Source: a bacterium
Lineage (GTDB): Bacteria > Pseudomonadota > Alphaproteobacteria > Rhizobiales > Xanthobacteraceae
Direction of reading: 5' to 3'
Assembly (NCBI GenBank): GCA_029946075.1
Contig: JAQSDT010000148.1
Location: 1 to 6,304, forward strand
Length of the DNA: 6,304 bases
Position numbers and translations under genes: made by a program. This document shows, piece after piece, positions 1 to 6,105 of this stretch. Position 1 is the stretch's first letter; the number at the start of each line of letters is the position of its first letter. The notes below the pieces were generated by a model. It was given only the letters and a program-made list of their open reading frames with translations. It was not told the DNA's origin and searched no databases.

Positions 1-1
1 G

Positions 2-772
2 CGTACGTTGTCCGACTCCGGTCTCGCCTATGAGACGCCGCGCGGCGCGGCGTTGTCGGAACGGCTCGCCTCGGTGCTGGAGGTCGTCTACCTCATCTTC
101 AACGAAGGCTATACGGCCGCCCGTGGCGACGAGTGGTTGCGTCCGCAGCTCTGCAATGACGCGCTGCGCATGGGCCGGGTGCTGATCTCGATCGCGCCGC
201 AGGAGGCCGAAGCCCACGGCTTGCTGGCGCTGATGGAGTTGAACGCCTCGCGCACGGCGGCGCGCACCGACGCGTCGGGCGATCCGATTCTTTTGATGGA
301 CCAGGACCGCACGCGCTGGGACCGGCTGCAGATCCGCCGCGGGCTGCTGGCGCTGACGCGGGCGCAGCAGCTCGGCGGCGGATGCGGCTTCTATGCGCTG
401 CAGGCGGCCATCGTCGCCTGTCACGCCCGCGCGGGATCACCCGATGAAACCAACTGGCCGCGGATCGCCGCGCTATATGCCGAGCTTGCCGCACTGGTGC
501 GTTCGCCGATCATCGAGCTCAACCGCGCGGTTGCCATCGGCATGGCCGAAGGCCCGGCTGCCGCACTCGCCATCGTCGAGGGCCTCGCGCACGAGCCCGC
601 GCTGAAGAACTATCATCTGCTCGAAAGCGTCCGCGGCGATCTGCTTTTCAAACTCGGTCGCCTTGCCGAAGCGCATGCCGCATTGCAGGCTGCAGCGGAG
701 CTCGCCGGCAACAAGCGCGAGCAGGAATTGTTGAAGCGCCGCGCGGCGGAAATGATCAAAGCCGTCGGCTGA
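2..772 (+). CDS. ECF sigma factor, SigJ/ECF42-type, C-terminal part (5' truncated by window edge)
   Basis: This is the C-terminal region of an RNA polymerase sigma factor of the ECF42 / DUF6596 type. These proteins carry sigma-2 and sigma-4 domains followed by a long, helical, TPR-like extension thought to control their activity. The reading frame is open to the left edge, so the in-frame TTG at position 8 is not the real start and the DNA-binding domains lie outside the window. Counting from that TTG, the hallmark YLIFNEGY is at residues 28-35. It is followed by a helical stretch including LRPQLCNDALRMGR, a region rich in paired helices, and a conserved segment around SPIIELNRAVAIGMAEGP. A charged tail ends with TGA at 770-772. 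Members of this group are often next to genes for DGPF/YCII-domain proteins, which would lie upstream if present here. The family call is firm; its target promoters cannot be read from this fragment. Confidence 0.88.
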   Translation, partial: RTLSDSGLAYETPRGAALSERLASVLEVVYLIFNEGYTAARGDEWLRPQLCNDALRMGRVLISIAPQEAEAHGLLALMELNASRTAARTDASGDPILLMDQDRTRWDRLQIRRGLLALTRAQQLGGGCGFYALQAAIVACHARAGSPDETNWPRIAALYAELAALVRSPIIELNRAVAIGMAEGPAAALAIVEGLAHEPALKNYHLLESVRGDLLFKLGRLAEAHAALQAAAELAGNKREQELLKRRAAEMIKAVG

Positions 773-799
773 TAGAACCGGTCTGCGCACGCTTTAATT

Positions 800-830
800 G
801 CAGAAATCCCTGCAAATAGCGGACTTCTGC
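800..830. promoter_or_regulatory. Imperfect inverted repeat downstream of the sigma gene (possible operator or weak terminator)
   Basis: GCAGAAATCC (800-809) and GGACTTCTGC (821-830) pair over 9 of 10 positions around an 11-base loop. A second, competing dyad, TTGCAG (798-803) with CTGCAA (810-815), overlaps the left arm. No T-run follows on the + strand, so intrinsic termination of the sigma gene is not well supported. The element lies about 150 bases before the peroxidase start, where an upstream regulatory site could sit. The pairing is directly visible; its function is unknown. Confidence 0.3.
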
Positions 831-851
831 GATTCGTAGAACTACGGAATC
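831..851. promoter_or_regulatory. Dyad-symmetric element upstream of the peroxidase gene
   Basis: GATTCGTAG (831-839) is followed by AA and then CTACGGAATC (842-851). This gives a 9-pair dyad with a single bulged G. It directly abuts the inverted repeat at 800-830. The almost absent loop suits a protein-binding palindrome better than an RNA hairpin. It may be an operator for the peroxidase operon, but no known regulator's consensus is recognised. Confidence 0.25.
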
Positions 852-982
852 CCGCACGTCCATACCACACAACGTGATTAACCATTGCGCCGTATCGTGA
901 TTCCCACTTCAGCGAGATTTCGCATTCGCCCTCGTGCCGCATTCATCAGGCGGCCATCGGCACCAAAGCTTAGGGATGTGGC

Positions 983-2068
983 ATGCCGGGTATTTTCTCT
1001 CGCCGATCGACCCTGTTCGCAACGGCCATGACGGCAGCCTGCCTCGGTGCGATCGGTTTTGCCGGCATCAGCTTCGGCGCGGTCGTCGTTGGTGAGACCC
1101 GCCGTATCGAACTCGGCCAGAAAGCAGCCCCGAGCGCGGATGCGATCAAGGCGCAGTACAGGCGGCCCTCGACGATTCCCTTCCCGAAGGAAAATCCGTA
1201 CACCCCGGAGAAAGCTGCGCTCGGCAAGAAACTCTATTTCGATACACGGCTCTCGGTAACTTCGGCGCAGTCCTGCGCCAGCTGCCACAGCCCGGGTTTT
1301 GGCTGGGGCGATGGCCTTGCGGTCGGCGTCGGTCACGGCATGGCCAAACTCGGCCGCCATTCACCGACGGTCGTCAACGCCGCGTGGGGCGAGATCTTCA
1401 TGTGGGACGGCCGGCTCGCCAATCTCGAGGAGCAGGCGCTCGGTCCGATCCAGGCCGCCGGCGAAATGAATATGCCGCTGGAAAAATTGATGGAGCGGCT
1501 GCAATCCATCCCGGACTACAAGCCGCTGTTTGCCGCGGCGTTTCCGAATGAAGCGATGAGTGCGCAGACGCTTGCGAAAGCGATCGCGACCTACGAGCGC
1601 ACCATCGTCTCCGAGCGCGCGCCGTTCGACGCGTGGATCGAAGGCAACGAAAAGGCGATCTCCGAGGAAGCCAAGCGCGGCTTCGCCGTCTTCAACGGCA
1701 AGGCGCTGTGCTCGTCCTGCCACGAGGGCTGGAATTTCACCAATGACGGCTTCCAGGATATTGGCCTGCCGAGCAAGGATATCGGCCGGGGCGAATTCGT
1801 GCCGGGCGTGATCAAGATGCAGCACGCGTTCAAGACGCCGGGCTTGCGCGAGATCGAACGCCGCAGTCCCTTCATGCACGACGGATCGCTCGCAACGCTG
1901 GAAGCGGTCGTCGAGCACTACGATCGTGGCGGCGTCGACCGTCCGAGCCGGTCCGACCTGATGAAGCCGCTCGGCCTTTCGGCGCAGGAGAAATCCGACC
2001 TGGTGGCGTTCATGAGAACGCTAACCAGCAATCTCAGTCCGACCGCAATACCGGTCCTTCCCCGCTAA
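983..2068 (+). CDS. Di-heme cytochrome c peroxidase, periplasmic
   Basis: This 361-residue protein is a bacterial di-heme peroxidase of the CcpA/MauG superfamily, expected to reduce hydrogen peroxide to water in the periplasm with electrons from small c-type cytochromes or cupredoxins. A hydrophobic segment at about residues 11-36 is an export signal or an N-terminal anchor; no clear AxA cleavage site is seen. Two heme-attachment motifs are present, CASCH (98-102) and CSSCH (243-247). H118 lies 16 residues after the first heme histidine, as the distal ligand does in classical peroxidases. W141 (in MWDGR), Q151, P155 and E161 keep the spacing of the inter-heme tryptophan and active-site residues. 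M327 (in LMKPLG) is a candidate sixth ligand of the C-terminal heme. The pattern fits a classical peroxidase better than MauG, which has tyrosine as that ligand. The ATG at 983 follows a purine-rich AGGGAT. The copper-protein gene begins 29 bases downstream, probably in the same operon. Confidence 0.93.
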   Translation: MPGIFSRRSTLFATAMTAACLGAIGFAGISFGAVVVGETRRIELGQKAAPSADAIKAQYRRPSTIPFPKENPYTPEKAALGKKLYFDTRLSVTSAQSCASCHSPGFGWGDGLAVGVGHGMAKLGRHSPTVVNAAWGEIFMWDGRLANLEEQALGPIQAAGEMNMPLEKLMERLQSIPDYKPLFAAAFPNEAMSAQTLAKAIATYERTIVSERAPFDAWIEGNEKAISEEAKRGFAVFNGKALCSSCHEGWNFTNDGFQDIGLPSKDIGRGEFVPGVIKMQHAFKTPGLREIERRSPFMHDGSLATLEAVVEHYDRGGVDRPSRSDLMKPLGLSAQEKSDLVAFMRTLTSNLSPTAIPVLPR

Positions 2069-2097
2069 TCTCGGTCGCCTCGATTTAGGGAAACTCC

Positions 2098-2418
2098 ATG
2101 TACAAGATCGCAACTCTCGCTCTCGTTGTTCTTTCCGGCTTTTCGGTCGGCGCCCTTGCCGCCAACCAGATGATCTATCAGAAGGGACGGGTATTCTCGT
2201 CCGAGAACGTGTCCGTGAAGAAGGGCGCCGCGCTGACCTTCGTCAACGACGACACTATCCCCCATAACATCATGTCGGCGACCAAGGGCAGCGAGTTCAA
2301 TCTCGGCTCCCAGGCGCCGGGCATGTCGACCGACGTGACCTTCAAGGAAGCCGGCGACATACAGGTGATCTGCGCCATTCACCCGCGGATGAAGATGATG
2401 GTGAAGGTTACGGACTGA
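2098..2418 (+). CDS. Exported amicyanin-like cupredoxin (type 1 blue copper protein)
   Basis: This 106-residue protein is a small periplasmic electron carrier of the plastocyanin/amicyanin family. A Sec signal peptide spans residues 1-21, with A-L-A at 19-21 and likely cleavage before A22. The copper ligands are H56 in the TIPHNI strand and C92, H95 and M98 in CAIHPRM. The short C-x2-H-x2-M loop, with proline after the second histidine, resembles amicyanin (CTPHPFM) rather than azurin or plastocyanin, whose loops are longer. About 85 mature residues is short but normal for this group. The purine-rich AGGGAAA at 2087-2093 serves the ATG. The gene sits between the peroxidase and the chemoreceptor with gaps of 29 and 31 bases, so co-transcription is likely. 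An electron-donor role to the peroxidase is inferred from the known use of azurin and pseudoazurin by such enzymes. Homologues are often labelled 'methylamine utilization protein', but no methylamine dehydrogenase genes are present in this window. Confidence 0.9.
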   Translation: MYKIATLALVVLSGFSVGALAANQMIYQKGRVFSSENVSVKKGAALTFVNDDTIPHNIMSATKGSEFNLGSQAPGMSTDVTFKEAGDIQVICAIHPRMKMMVKVTD

Positions 2419-2438
2419 TCGTGCCAGACGTGCTTGCC

Positions 2439-2443
2439 GGAGA
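2439..2443 (+). promoter_or_regulatory. Ribosome binding site GGAGA deciding the chemoreceptor start
   Basis: GGAGA lies 6 bases before the ATG at 2450 but only 3 bases before the in-frame GTG at 2447. The spacing favours the ATG, making the protein 552 rather than 553 residues. Confidence 0.6.
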
Positions 2444-2449
2444 TTTGTG

Positions 2450-4108
2450 ATGTCGATTCGATACAAGATTTTCGGCGCATTCAGCGTTGTCATTCTGCTG
2501 GCCTGCGGACTCGCCTTCTACGGCATCCGCGGCATCTCTTCTTCCGGCGATCTCGTGGTCCGGCTCTATGACGGGCCGCTGATGGGGATCAACCACGCGC
2601 GTTCCGCCCATGCCGGGATCAACGAGGCACGCCTCATCGTGCAGCGTAGCCTGACGGCCGGACCGACCGGCGACGGGGTCGCCCGGTTCGAAAAGCTCGT
2701 TCGCAACGTCTCCGAGGACCTTGCCGTCGTACGCGACCGGGTCCAGAGCACGGCCGTCAAGGCCGCGCGCGAGAAGGCCGAGGCACGCCTGCGGGCCTGG
2801 TCGGACGCCGGGTTGAATATCCTCAAACCGGTTCCCGGTGGCCTGACCGCCATTCCCACCACCTATGCGCTGACGCAGCAGGGCGATGAAGCCGTTGCCG
2901 CGCTGGACGATCTCGTCGAACTCGTTGCCGCCTATGGCTATGACTACCGCACCGAGGCGGAAGCAACCGTCGTCGAGGCGCGTACTGCGATGCTCGGGAT
3001 CGCGATCGGTACCGCGCTGGTTGGACTCGTTCTCGCGATCGGTTTCTCCTACTCGCTCAGCAAGCCGATCTCGGCCGCGGTCCGGGTAGCCGAACGCGTT
3101 GCGGCCGGCAACTTCGCCGATGATATCGCCGTGCGGCGGCGCGACGAACTGGGCCGCCTGCTGAAATCGCTCGCCGTGATGCAGGCCAGCCTGAAGGCCC
3201 GCGCCGACGAGGAACTGGCCGTGATGTCGTCCAAGGACGAGACGCACGCGCAGCAGGTTACGAGGCGCCAGCGCATCGAGGCGGAAATCGAAGCCTTCCG
3301 CTCGACCTTTACGGATGCACTTGCCAATACCAACCGGATGACCGGCGAACTGACCGAGACCGCGCAGGCATTGTCGTCGATCGCCCAAGCCGCCGGTCAG
3401 CAATCGGTCGAGACGGCGTCGACCGCCGGGCAAACCTCCGACAGTGTTCAGACGGTGGCGACCGCCGCCAGCCAACTCGGCGAATCCGTGCAGGCGATCA
3501 AGTCGCAGGTCAACGAAGCCACGACCATCGTGCAGCGCGCTTCAGGCATGGCCGGCACGGCAAACGAGACGATCCGGGCGCTCGCCAGCGCCGCGCAGCA
3601 CATCGACGAAGTCGTGGGCTTCATTCGCAACATTGCCGGCCAGACCAATCTGCTGGCGCTCAACGCCACGATCGAGGCCGCGCGCGCCGGCGAGGCAGGC
3701 CGCGGATTTGCCGTCGTTGCTTCCGAGGTCAAGGCGCTTGCCACCCAGACCGCCAAGGCGACCGAAGACATTTCTTCGCAGATCGCCGAGGTGCAGTCGG
3801 CGACCAAGCAGGCCGTCGACAATGTCGGCGCGATCGCATCCATCATGGACGAGATCGACCGCTTCACGATGGCGATCGCGGATGCCGTGACCCAGCAGAA
3901 CGCCGCCGCCAACGAAATTTCCCGCAGCATCGGACAGGCCGCTGCCGGCACGGAAAGCGTCGCCCGCAGCATCGCAGGAACGGCGACCGCGACCGAGAAT
4001 ACCAACCGGTCGGCCGACCTCGTGCTGGCGACTGCCCGAAACCTGTCCGATCAGGCGGTCGATCTGCGTGCGTCCGTCGACCGGTTCCTGTCGAACGTGG
4101 CGGCGTAG
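2450..4108 (+). CDS. Methyl-accepting chemotaxis protein (transmembrane chemoreceptor)
   Basis: This 552-residue receptor passes signals to the CheA/CheW kinase complex. TM1 spans about residues 8-26. A helical periplasmic sensor region of about 150 residues follows, four-helix-bundle in character, with no CxxCH or other obvious cofactor motif. TM2 is about 181-203, and a HAMP domain covers about 204-255 (SKPISAAVRVAERVAAGNF, then RRDELGRL). A long cytoplasmic coiled coil holds the conserved hairpin tip at about 395-430, including GQTNLLALNATIEAARAGE and GRGFAVVASEVKALA, which bind CheA/CheW. The C-terminus ends VDRFLSNVAA and lacks an NWETF-like tether for CheR/CheB, as is common in alphaproteobacterial receptors. 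The start is placed at the ATG at 2450 on ribosome-site spacing; a GTG at 2447 is the alternative. It follows the cupredoxin gene by 31 bases and is probably the last gene of the peroxidase operon. The ligand is unknown; a redox or peroxide-linked stimulus is inferred from context only. Confidence 0.93.
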   Translation: MSIRYKIFGAFSVVILLACGLAFYGIRGISSSGDLVVRLYDGPLMGINHARSAHAGINEARLIVQRSLTAGPTGDGVARFEKLVRNVSEDLAVVRDRVQSTAVKAAREKAEARLRAWSDAGLNILKPVPGGLTAIPTTYALTQQGDEAVAALDDLVELVAAYGYDYRTEAEATVVEARTAMLGIAIGTALVGLVLAIGFSYSLSKPISAAVRVAERVAAGNFADDIAVRRRDELGRLLKSLAVMQASLKARADEELAVMSSKDETHAQQVTRRQRIEAEIEAFRSTFTDALANTNRMTGELTETAQALSSIAQAAGQQSVETASTAGQTSDSVQTVATAASQLGESVQAIKSQVNEATTIVQRASGMAGTANETIRALASAAQHIDEVVGFIRNIAGQTNLLALNATIEAARAGEAGRGFAVVASEVKALATQTAKATEDISSQIAEVQSATKQAVDNVGAIASIMDEIDRFTMAIADAVTQQNAAANEISRSIGQAAAGTESVARSIAGTATATENTNRSADLVLATARNLSDQAVDLRASVDRFLSNVAA

Positions 4109-4124
4109 ACCGGGGCCGTCCGGG

Positions 4125-4838
4125 CTAGATCAGCCGCATCCCCTTCAAACTCGCGTGCCCGTTCTTGCCGACGATGATGTGGTCGTGCACGGAGATGCCG
4201 AGCGGGACGGCGATGTCGACGATCGCCTTGGTCATCTGGATATCGGCCTGCGACGGTGTCGGATCGCCGGAGGGATGATTGTGCACCAGGATCAGCGCGG
4301 TCGCCGATAGTTCCAGCGCGCGCTTGATTACTTCGCGCGGATAGACCGGGGTATGGTCGATGGTGCCGGTCTGCTGGATTTCATCGGCGATGAGTTGATT
4401 GCGCTTGTCGAGGAACAGCAGTCGAAACTGTTCTTTCTCGGCGAACGCCATGCCGGTGCGGCAATAGTCGATCACGTCGTTCCATGACGACAGCGCGATC
4501 TTCCGCTTGATCTCGCCCTTGGCGACGCGGCTCGCGGCGGCGGCAAGCAGCTTGATCTGGTTGATCGAGGCTTCGCCGATCCCGTCGACCTCGCGCAGGC
4601 GCGCGACAGGCGCATGGACGACTTCGGCGAACGAGCCGAATTTGTTCAGCAGCGCTTTCGCCAGCGGTTTGGTGTCGCGGCGGGGCAGGGCGGTAAACAG
4701 CGCCATCTCGAGCAATTCATAATCGCTCAGTGCCTCCGGGCCGGCGCCGTAAAAACGCTCGCGCAGCCGCTCGCGATGGCCGTGATAATGCGGCGTCTCG
4801 GCGGATTGATTTTCCGGTTGGTCGGTCTTGCGGGGCAT
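4125..4838 (-). CDS. radC: RadC family JAB/JAMM-domain protein
   Basis: This is a RadC (UPF0758) protein of 237 residues, close to the usual 220-240. It starts with a conserved HYHGHRERLRERF segment. A helix-hairpin-helix region follows at about residues 85-108 (REVDGIGEASINQIK). The C-terminal JAMM domain has the metal site HNHPSGD, with H186, H188 and D199, and the PREV and VHDHIIVG signatures. Despite the old name, a role in DNA repair is not established; the domain looks like a metal-dependent hydrolase, possibly linked to recombination. The frame is open upstream to a TTG at 4898, with ATG codons at 4850 and 4838. The 4838 ATG begins a typical hydrophilic MPRKTDQ terminus, but no clear ribosome site separates it from the 4850 ATG (241 residues). 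The TTG is least likely because it would add an unconserved tail. The gene converges with the chemoreceptor, with stop codons 16 bases apart. Confidence 0.92.
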   Translation of the reverse strand: MPRKTDQPENQSAETPHYHGHRERLRERFYGAGPEALSDYELLEMALFTALPRRDTKPLAKALLNKFGSFAEVVHAPVARLREVDGIGEASINQIKLLAAAASRVAKGEIKRKIALSSWNDVIDYCRTGMAFAEKEQFRLLFLDKRNQLIADEIQQTGTIDHTPVYPREVIKRALELSATALILVHNHPSGDPTPSQADIQMTKAIVDIAVPLGISVHDHIIVGKNGHASLKGMRLI

Positions 4839-4912
4839 CGGCACGAGCATGCCGTGCCGCGCAATTTTTGCAACTCTGAAGTGCGGGCGGCAGAGCAATC
4901 CCGGACAAGGAA

Positions 4913-4938
4913 AAGGCGCCGTGCGAGCACGGCGCCTT
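4913..4938 (-). terminator. Intrinsic terminator of the MBL-fold hydrolase gene
   Basis: AAGGCGCCGTGC (4913-4924) and GCACGGCGCCTT (4927-4938) form a perfect 12-pair GC-rich stem with a tiny loop (in practice a CGAG tetraloop on 11 pairs). Read on the - strand, the stem is followed by TTTTCCTTGTCC, a T-rich tail. It lies 24 bases past the hydrolase stop codon and before radC, so radC probably has its own promoter between here and about 4851. The + strand side has no T tract, so it should act in one direction only. Confidence 0.8.
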
Positions 4939-4961
4939 CGCGGTTATAGCTAGCTGTGCGA

Positions 4962-5921
4962 TCAGGCCTTCACGGCTGCGAACGCATAGCCGTTGCCGTC
5001 CTTTGTCAGCGTTCCGACATTCGGGAAGCCGAAATGATAGCCGGCGATCATGCCCTTTTCGGCGATTACCCGATCGAAGAGGGCGCGGCGCGTGGCTTCC
5101 GCCTTCGGTCCGTCGGAGTCGAACATCGAGAACCAGCCGGGGTTCTTCACGAACAGCTGGTGGATGCCGGTGACGTCGCTCTGGATGAACAGCTGCTGCC
5201 CTCCCGATGCGACCAGGAAGGACATGTGACCTATCGTGTGGCCCGGAGTGGCGATCGCCTTGACGCCGGGCGCCAGATCGGCGCCGTCACTGTACTGCTT
5301 GATGTTCTTCCAGGTCGGGAAGGTCGCCTGAATGCGCTTGACATGGGGCCGGTTGCCTTCCGGCACCTTCTCCACCAGTGCCGGATCGGTCCAGAACTTG
5401 TACTCGACCTCGGGCATCATAATTTCCGCATTTGGAAACACCTGCGCGTTGGTCTCCTTCACCCACAGGCCCGAGATATGATCGGGGTGGAAATGCGAGA
5501 TCACGACCGTCGAAACCGTCGCCGGATCGAGGCCGGCTGCTTTCATGTTCTCGGCGAGCTTGCCCACCGTCCCCGGTCCATTGCCACCGAAGCCGGTATC
5601 GAACAGCACGACCTTGCCGCCGGTACGGATTGCGGTCACGGTGAAGGGATTGTTGAACTTGTCCGGGCCGATCCCGCCGGCCGTCAGCGCTTTCTTGACG
5701 TCGTCGAGGGCGGCGTTCTTGACGAAGTTCGCGTCGAGCACCCGTTCGATCGCGCCTTCATGGAGGCTGAACACCTCGATGTCGCCGACCTTGTATTTGA
5801 GGCTGTCGGCGGCGCGCTGCGCATGGGCCGCATCGATGAACGAAACCGGTCCCTTGAGGCCGAAGACCAGCGCTGCCCCCGTGCTCCCGAGGACCAGATC
5901 GCGGCGTGAAATCTCGAACAT
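4962..5921 (-). CDS. Tat-exported MBL-fold metallohydrolase, methyl parathion hydrolase / lactonase-like
   Basis: This 319-residue metallo-beta-lactamase-fold hydrolase is probably a dinuclear zinc enzyme of the periplasm. The N-terminus MFEISRRDLVLGS is a twin-arginine signal (R6, R7), followed by a hydrophobic segment and a likely cleavage after A-H-A (32-34). The metal ligands are H143, H145, D147 and H148 in HFHPDH, H228 in TPGHT, D249 in QSDV and H296 in GYHFG. As recalled, methyl parathion hydrolase uses H147, H149, D151, H152, H234, D255 and H302; the 21- and 47-residue spacings between the last three are identical. W177 in KFW appears to match a substrate-pocket tryptophan of that enzyme. 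The relatives hydrolyse organophosphates, esters or lactones, including acyl-homoserine lactones, so the natural substrate here cannot be named. An AAAGGGAGAG ribosome site (5929-5938) lies 7 bases before the ATG. The gene has its own terminator and sits between map and radC on the same strand. Confidence 0.9.
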   Translation of the reverse strand: MFEISRRDLVLGSTGAALVFGLKGPVSFIDAAHAQRAADSLKYKVGDIEVFSLHEGAIERVLDANFVKNAALDDVKKALTAGGIGPDKFNNPFTVTAIRTGGKVVLFDTGFGGNGPGTVGKLAENMKAAGLDPATVSTVVISHFHPDHISGLWVKETNAQVFPNAEIMMPEVEYKFWTDPALVEKVPEGNRPHVKRIQATFPTWKNIKQYSDGADLAPGVKAIATPGHTIGHMSFLVASGGQQLFIQSDVTGIHQLFVKNPGWFSMFDSDGPKAEATRRALFDRVIAEKGMIAGYHFGFPNVGTLTKDGNGYAFAAVKA

Positions 5922-5928
5922 GGTGATG

Positions 5929-5938
5929 CTCTCCCTTT
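5929..5938 (-). promoter_or_regulatory. Strong ribosome binding site of the MBL-fold hydrolase
   Basis: On the - strand this reads AAAGGGAGAG, ending 7 bases before the ATG at 5921. It fixes the start that includes the complete twin-arginine signal. Confidence 0.65.
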
Positions 5939-5952
5939 GATTGAATCCCCGA

Positions 5953-5979
5953 GGGGGCTCTCACTTCCGGAGAGCGCCC
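5953..5979 (-). other. Hairpin in the map-hydrolase intergenic leader
   Basis: GCTCTC (5957-5962) pairs with GAGAGC (5970-5975) over a 7-base loop. After a G-G mismatch, three more G-C pairs extend it (5953-5955 with 5977-5979). It lies 31 bases upstream of the hydrolase ATG. No T-run follows on either strand, so it is a poor intrinsic terminator for map. It could be a leader structure or a protein site; the rest of 5922-6105 shows no clear promoter or small gene. Confidence 0.3.
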
Positions 5980-6105
5980 GTGACGAGTTCTACACCGGGA
6001 TGCGCGGGCTATTCCGTGGTGATTGAAAATTGAGAGAACGGCAAGTTGCCGCAGGCAGCGACCGTGTTGAGAACGACTTGCAACAGAGCGTTTAGCGGAG
6101 CGCGT

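Noticed and set aside
998..1024. SRRSTLF near the peroxidase N-terminus resembling a twin-arginine signal
   Set aside because: c-type cytochromes receive heme after Sec export, and the motif lacks the usual residues after the arginines. It is best read as ordinary positive charges before a hydrophobic segment.
1361..1918. Open frame of 185 codons on the - strand inside the peroxidase gene
   Set aside because: It is a shadow of the peroxidase coding sequence, with no ribosome site or recognisable motif.
2408..3475. Long open frame (355 codons) on the - strand opposite the cupredoxin end and the chemoreceptor
   Set aside because: It is antisense to the convincing chemoreceptor. Its arginine-, glycine- and histidine-rich sequence is typical of GC-rich shadow frames, and it matches no family I recognise.
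3448..4005. Open frame of 185 codons on the - strand inside the chemoreceptor gene
   Set aside because: It is an alanine/serine-rich antisense frame produced by the repetitive coiled-coil codons of the receptor.
4109..4124. Possible bidirectional terminator between the chemoreceptor and radC stops
   Set aside because: Only short CCGG self-pairing is possible and there is no T-run on either strand.
4948..4955. Palindrome AGCTAGCT just after the hydrolase stop codon
   Set aside because: It is eight bases, easily expected by chance, and nothing around it suggests a site.
4956..5909. Long open frame (317 codons) on the + strand opposite the MBL-fold hydrolase
   Set aside because: It covers almost exactly the complement of a gene with a complete metal site, signal peptide and ribosome site. 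Its own protein shows no domain.
6041..6081. GCAAGT / ACTTGC inverted repeat downstream of map
   Set aside because: It has six pairs across a 29-base loop and no T tract, which is too weak to call a terminator or operator.
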